Positions 4,690-5,259 of a DNA stretch of 5,259 nt are shown piece after piece; the stretch's first letter is position 1; every line of letters starts with the position of its first letter. A program made the translations under genes and the position numbers. Under the pieces are notes generated by a model. That model saw only the letters and a list, made by a program, of their open reading frames with translations, ran no database searches and was not told where the DNA came from. Source of the stretch: an uncultured Ruminococcus sp. (GTDB lineage: Bacteria; Bacillota; Clostridia; Oscillospirales; Acutalibacteraceae); NCBI GenBank assembly GCA_902767125.1, contig CACXGJ010000028.1:1-5259 (forward strand), read 5' to 3'.

Positions 4690-5259
4690 ATGGAAATAGT
4701 TTGTTTAGACCTTGAAGGCGTACTTGTCCCCGAAATATGGATAGCTTTTGCGGAAGCAAGCGGTATCCCGGAACTTAAAAAAACTACCCGTGATGAACCC
4801 GATTATGCAAAGCTCATGAGATTCCGTCTTGACATACTCAAGGAGCATGGTCTCGGACTCAAGGAAATTCAGGATACTATTGCTAAAATTGATCCTATGC
4901 CCGGTGCTAAAGAATTTCTCGATGAACTCCGTTCTCTCACACAGGTTATTATCATCAGCGACACTTTCACACAGTTTGCAAAGCCTCTTATGAAAAAGCT
5001 CGGCTATCCGACTATCTTCTGCAATACCCTTGAGGTTGCCGACAATGGTGAGATAACAGGCTTCAGAATGCGTATCGAAAATTCAAAATACACTACCGTA
5101 AAGGCTCTCCAGTCAATCGGCTATGACACTATCGCAAGCGGTGACAGCTATAATGACCTCGGCATGATAAAGGCAAGCAAGGCAGGCTTCCTCTTTAAGA
5201 GTACAGATAAGATAAAAGCTGACAATCCCGACCTTCCCGCTTTTGAAACATATGACGAG
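4690..5259 (+). CDS. thrH: ThrH phosphoserine phosphatase/homoserine phosphotransferase (3' cut by window)
   Basis: The frame is open from the ATG to the window edge, giving 190 residues with no stop; the family is about 205 residues, so only the end is missing. The protein closely resembles Pseudomonas aeruginosa ThrH, sharing MEI.CLDLEGVLVPEIWIAFAE at the N terminus and the TTRD.PDY..LM block near 32-43. ThrH is a HAD enzyme that hydrolyses phosphoserine and can pass the phosphate to homoserine, so it can stand in for SerB and ThrB. The HAD motifs are present: DLEG at 7-10 (nucleophile D7, E9 as in SerB-type enzymes), S90 in IIISDTF, K133 in ENSKYTTVKAL and GDSYND at 151-156 (D152, D156). 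AAGGAG lies 10 bases before the ATG. No serine or threonine pathway genes are visible beside it, so the physiological reaction here is inferred from the family. Confidence 0.93.
   Translation, partial: MEIVCLDLEGVLVPEIWIAFAEASGIPELKKTTRDEPDYAKLMRFRLDILKEHGLGLKEIQDTIAKIDPMPGAKEFLDELRSLTQVIIISDTFTQFAKPLMKKLGYPTIFCNTLEVADNGEITGFRMRIENSKYTTVKALQSIGYDTIASGDSYNDLGMIKASKAGFLFKSTDKIKADNPDLPAFETYDE

Overview
The window looks like chromosomal DNA from an endospore-forming, AT-rich Firmicute, most likely a clostridial or Oscillospiraceae (Ruminococcus-like) bacterium. The reasons are a clear spoIIGA-sigE pair, a MazF/EndoA toxin very close to the Bacillus type, AT-rich intergenic DNA with sigma-A-like promoters, and GGAG-type ribosome binding sites. 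The genus is an inference from style and gene content. All genes lie on the + strand. No rRNA, tRNA, CRISPR array or insertion sequence was seen.

Layout: (1) Bases 2-79 hold the last 25 codons of an unidentified gene, whose stop codon lies inside an 18-bp inverted repeat (62-125). (2) A good promoter (165-193) opens a tight three-gene operon: an unrecognised 157-aa protein (227-700), a HAD-family phosphatase of the YjjG/YfnB type (705-1391) and an RluA-family RNA pseudouridine synthase (1398-2255), with gaps of 4 and 6 bases. (3) A 194-base spacer carries a palindrome and two promoter candidates, followed by a solitary mazF (2450-2821) with no adjacent antitoxin gene. It ends in two consecutive hairpins, the second a textbook intrinsic terminator. 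(4) spoIIGA (2964-3809) and sigE (3827-4537) follow. They encode the membrane protease that activates pro-sigma-E and pro-sigma-E itself, and both are read as starting at TTG. (5) After an AT-rich gap with an extended -10 promoter comes thrH (4690 onward), a phosphoserine phosphatase/homoserine phosphotransferase cut by the window edge probably only some 15 residues before its end.

The coherent functional unit is spoIIGA-sigE, the mother-cell sigma factor switch of sporulation. The remaining genes are housekeeping or accessory: nucleotide or phosphate metabolism, RNA modification, mRNA cleavage and threonine/serine metabolism. I found no convincing new multi-gene system. The points most worth a second look are the antitoxin-less mazF with its palindromic upstream region, the large inverted repeat at the left edge, the two TTG starts in spoIIGA-sigE, and thrH where spoIIIG (sigG) is often found. 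For both mazF and spoIIGA the longest open frame overstates the protein: its first codons lie in promoter or terminator DNA, so the internal starts given here should be used.
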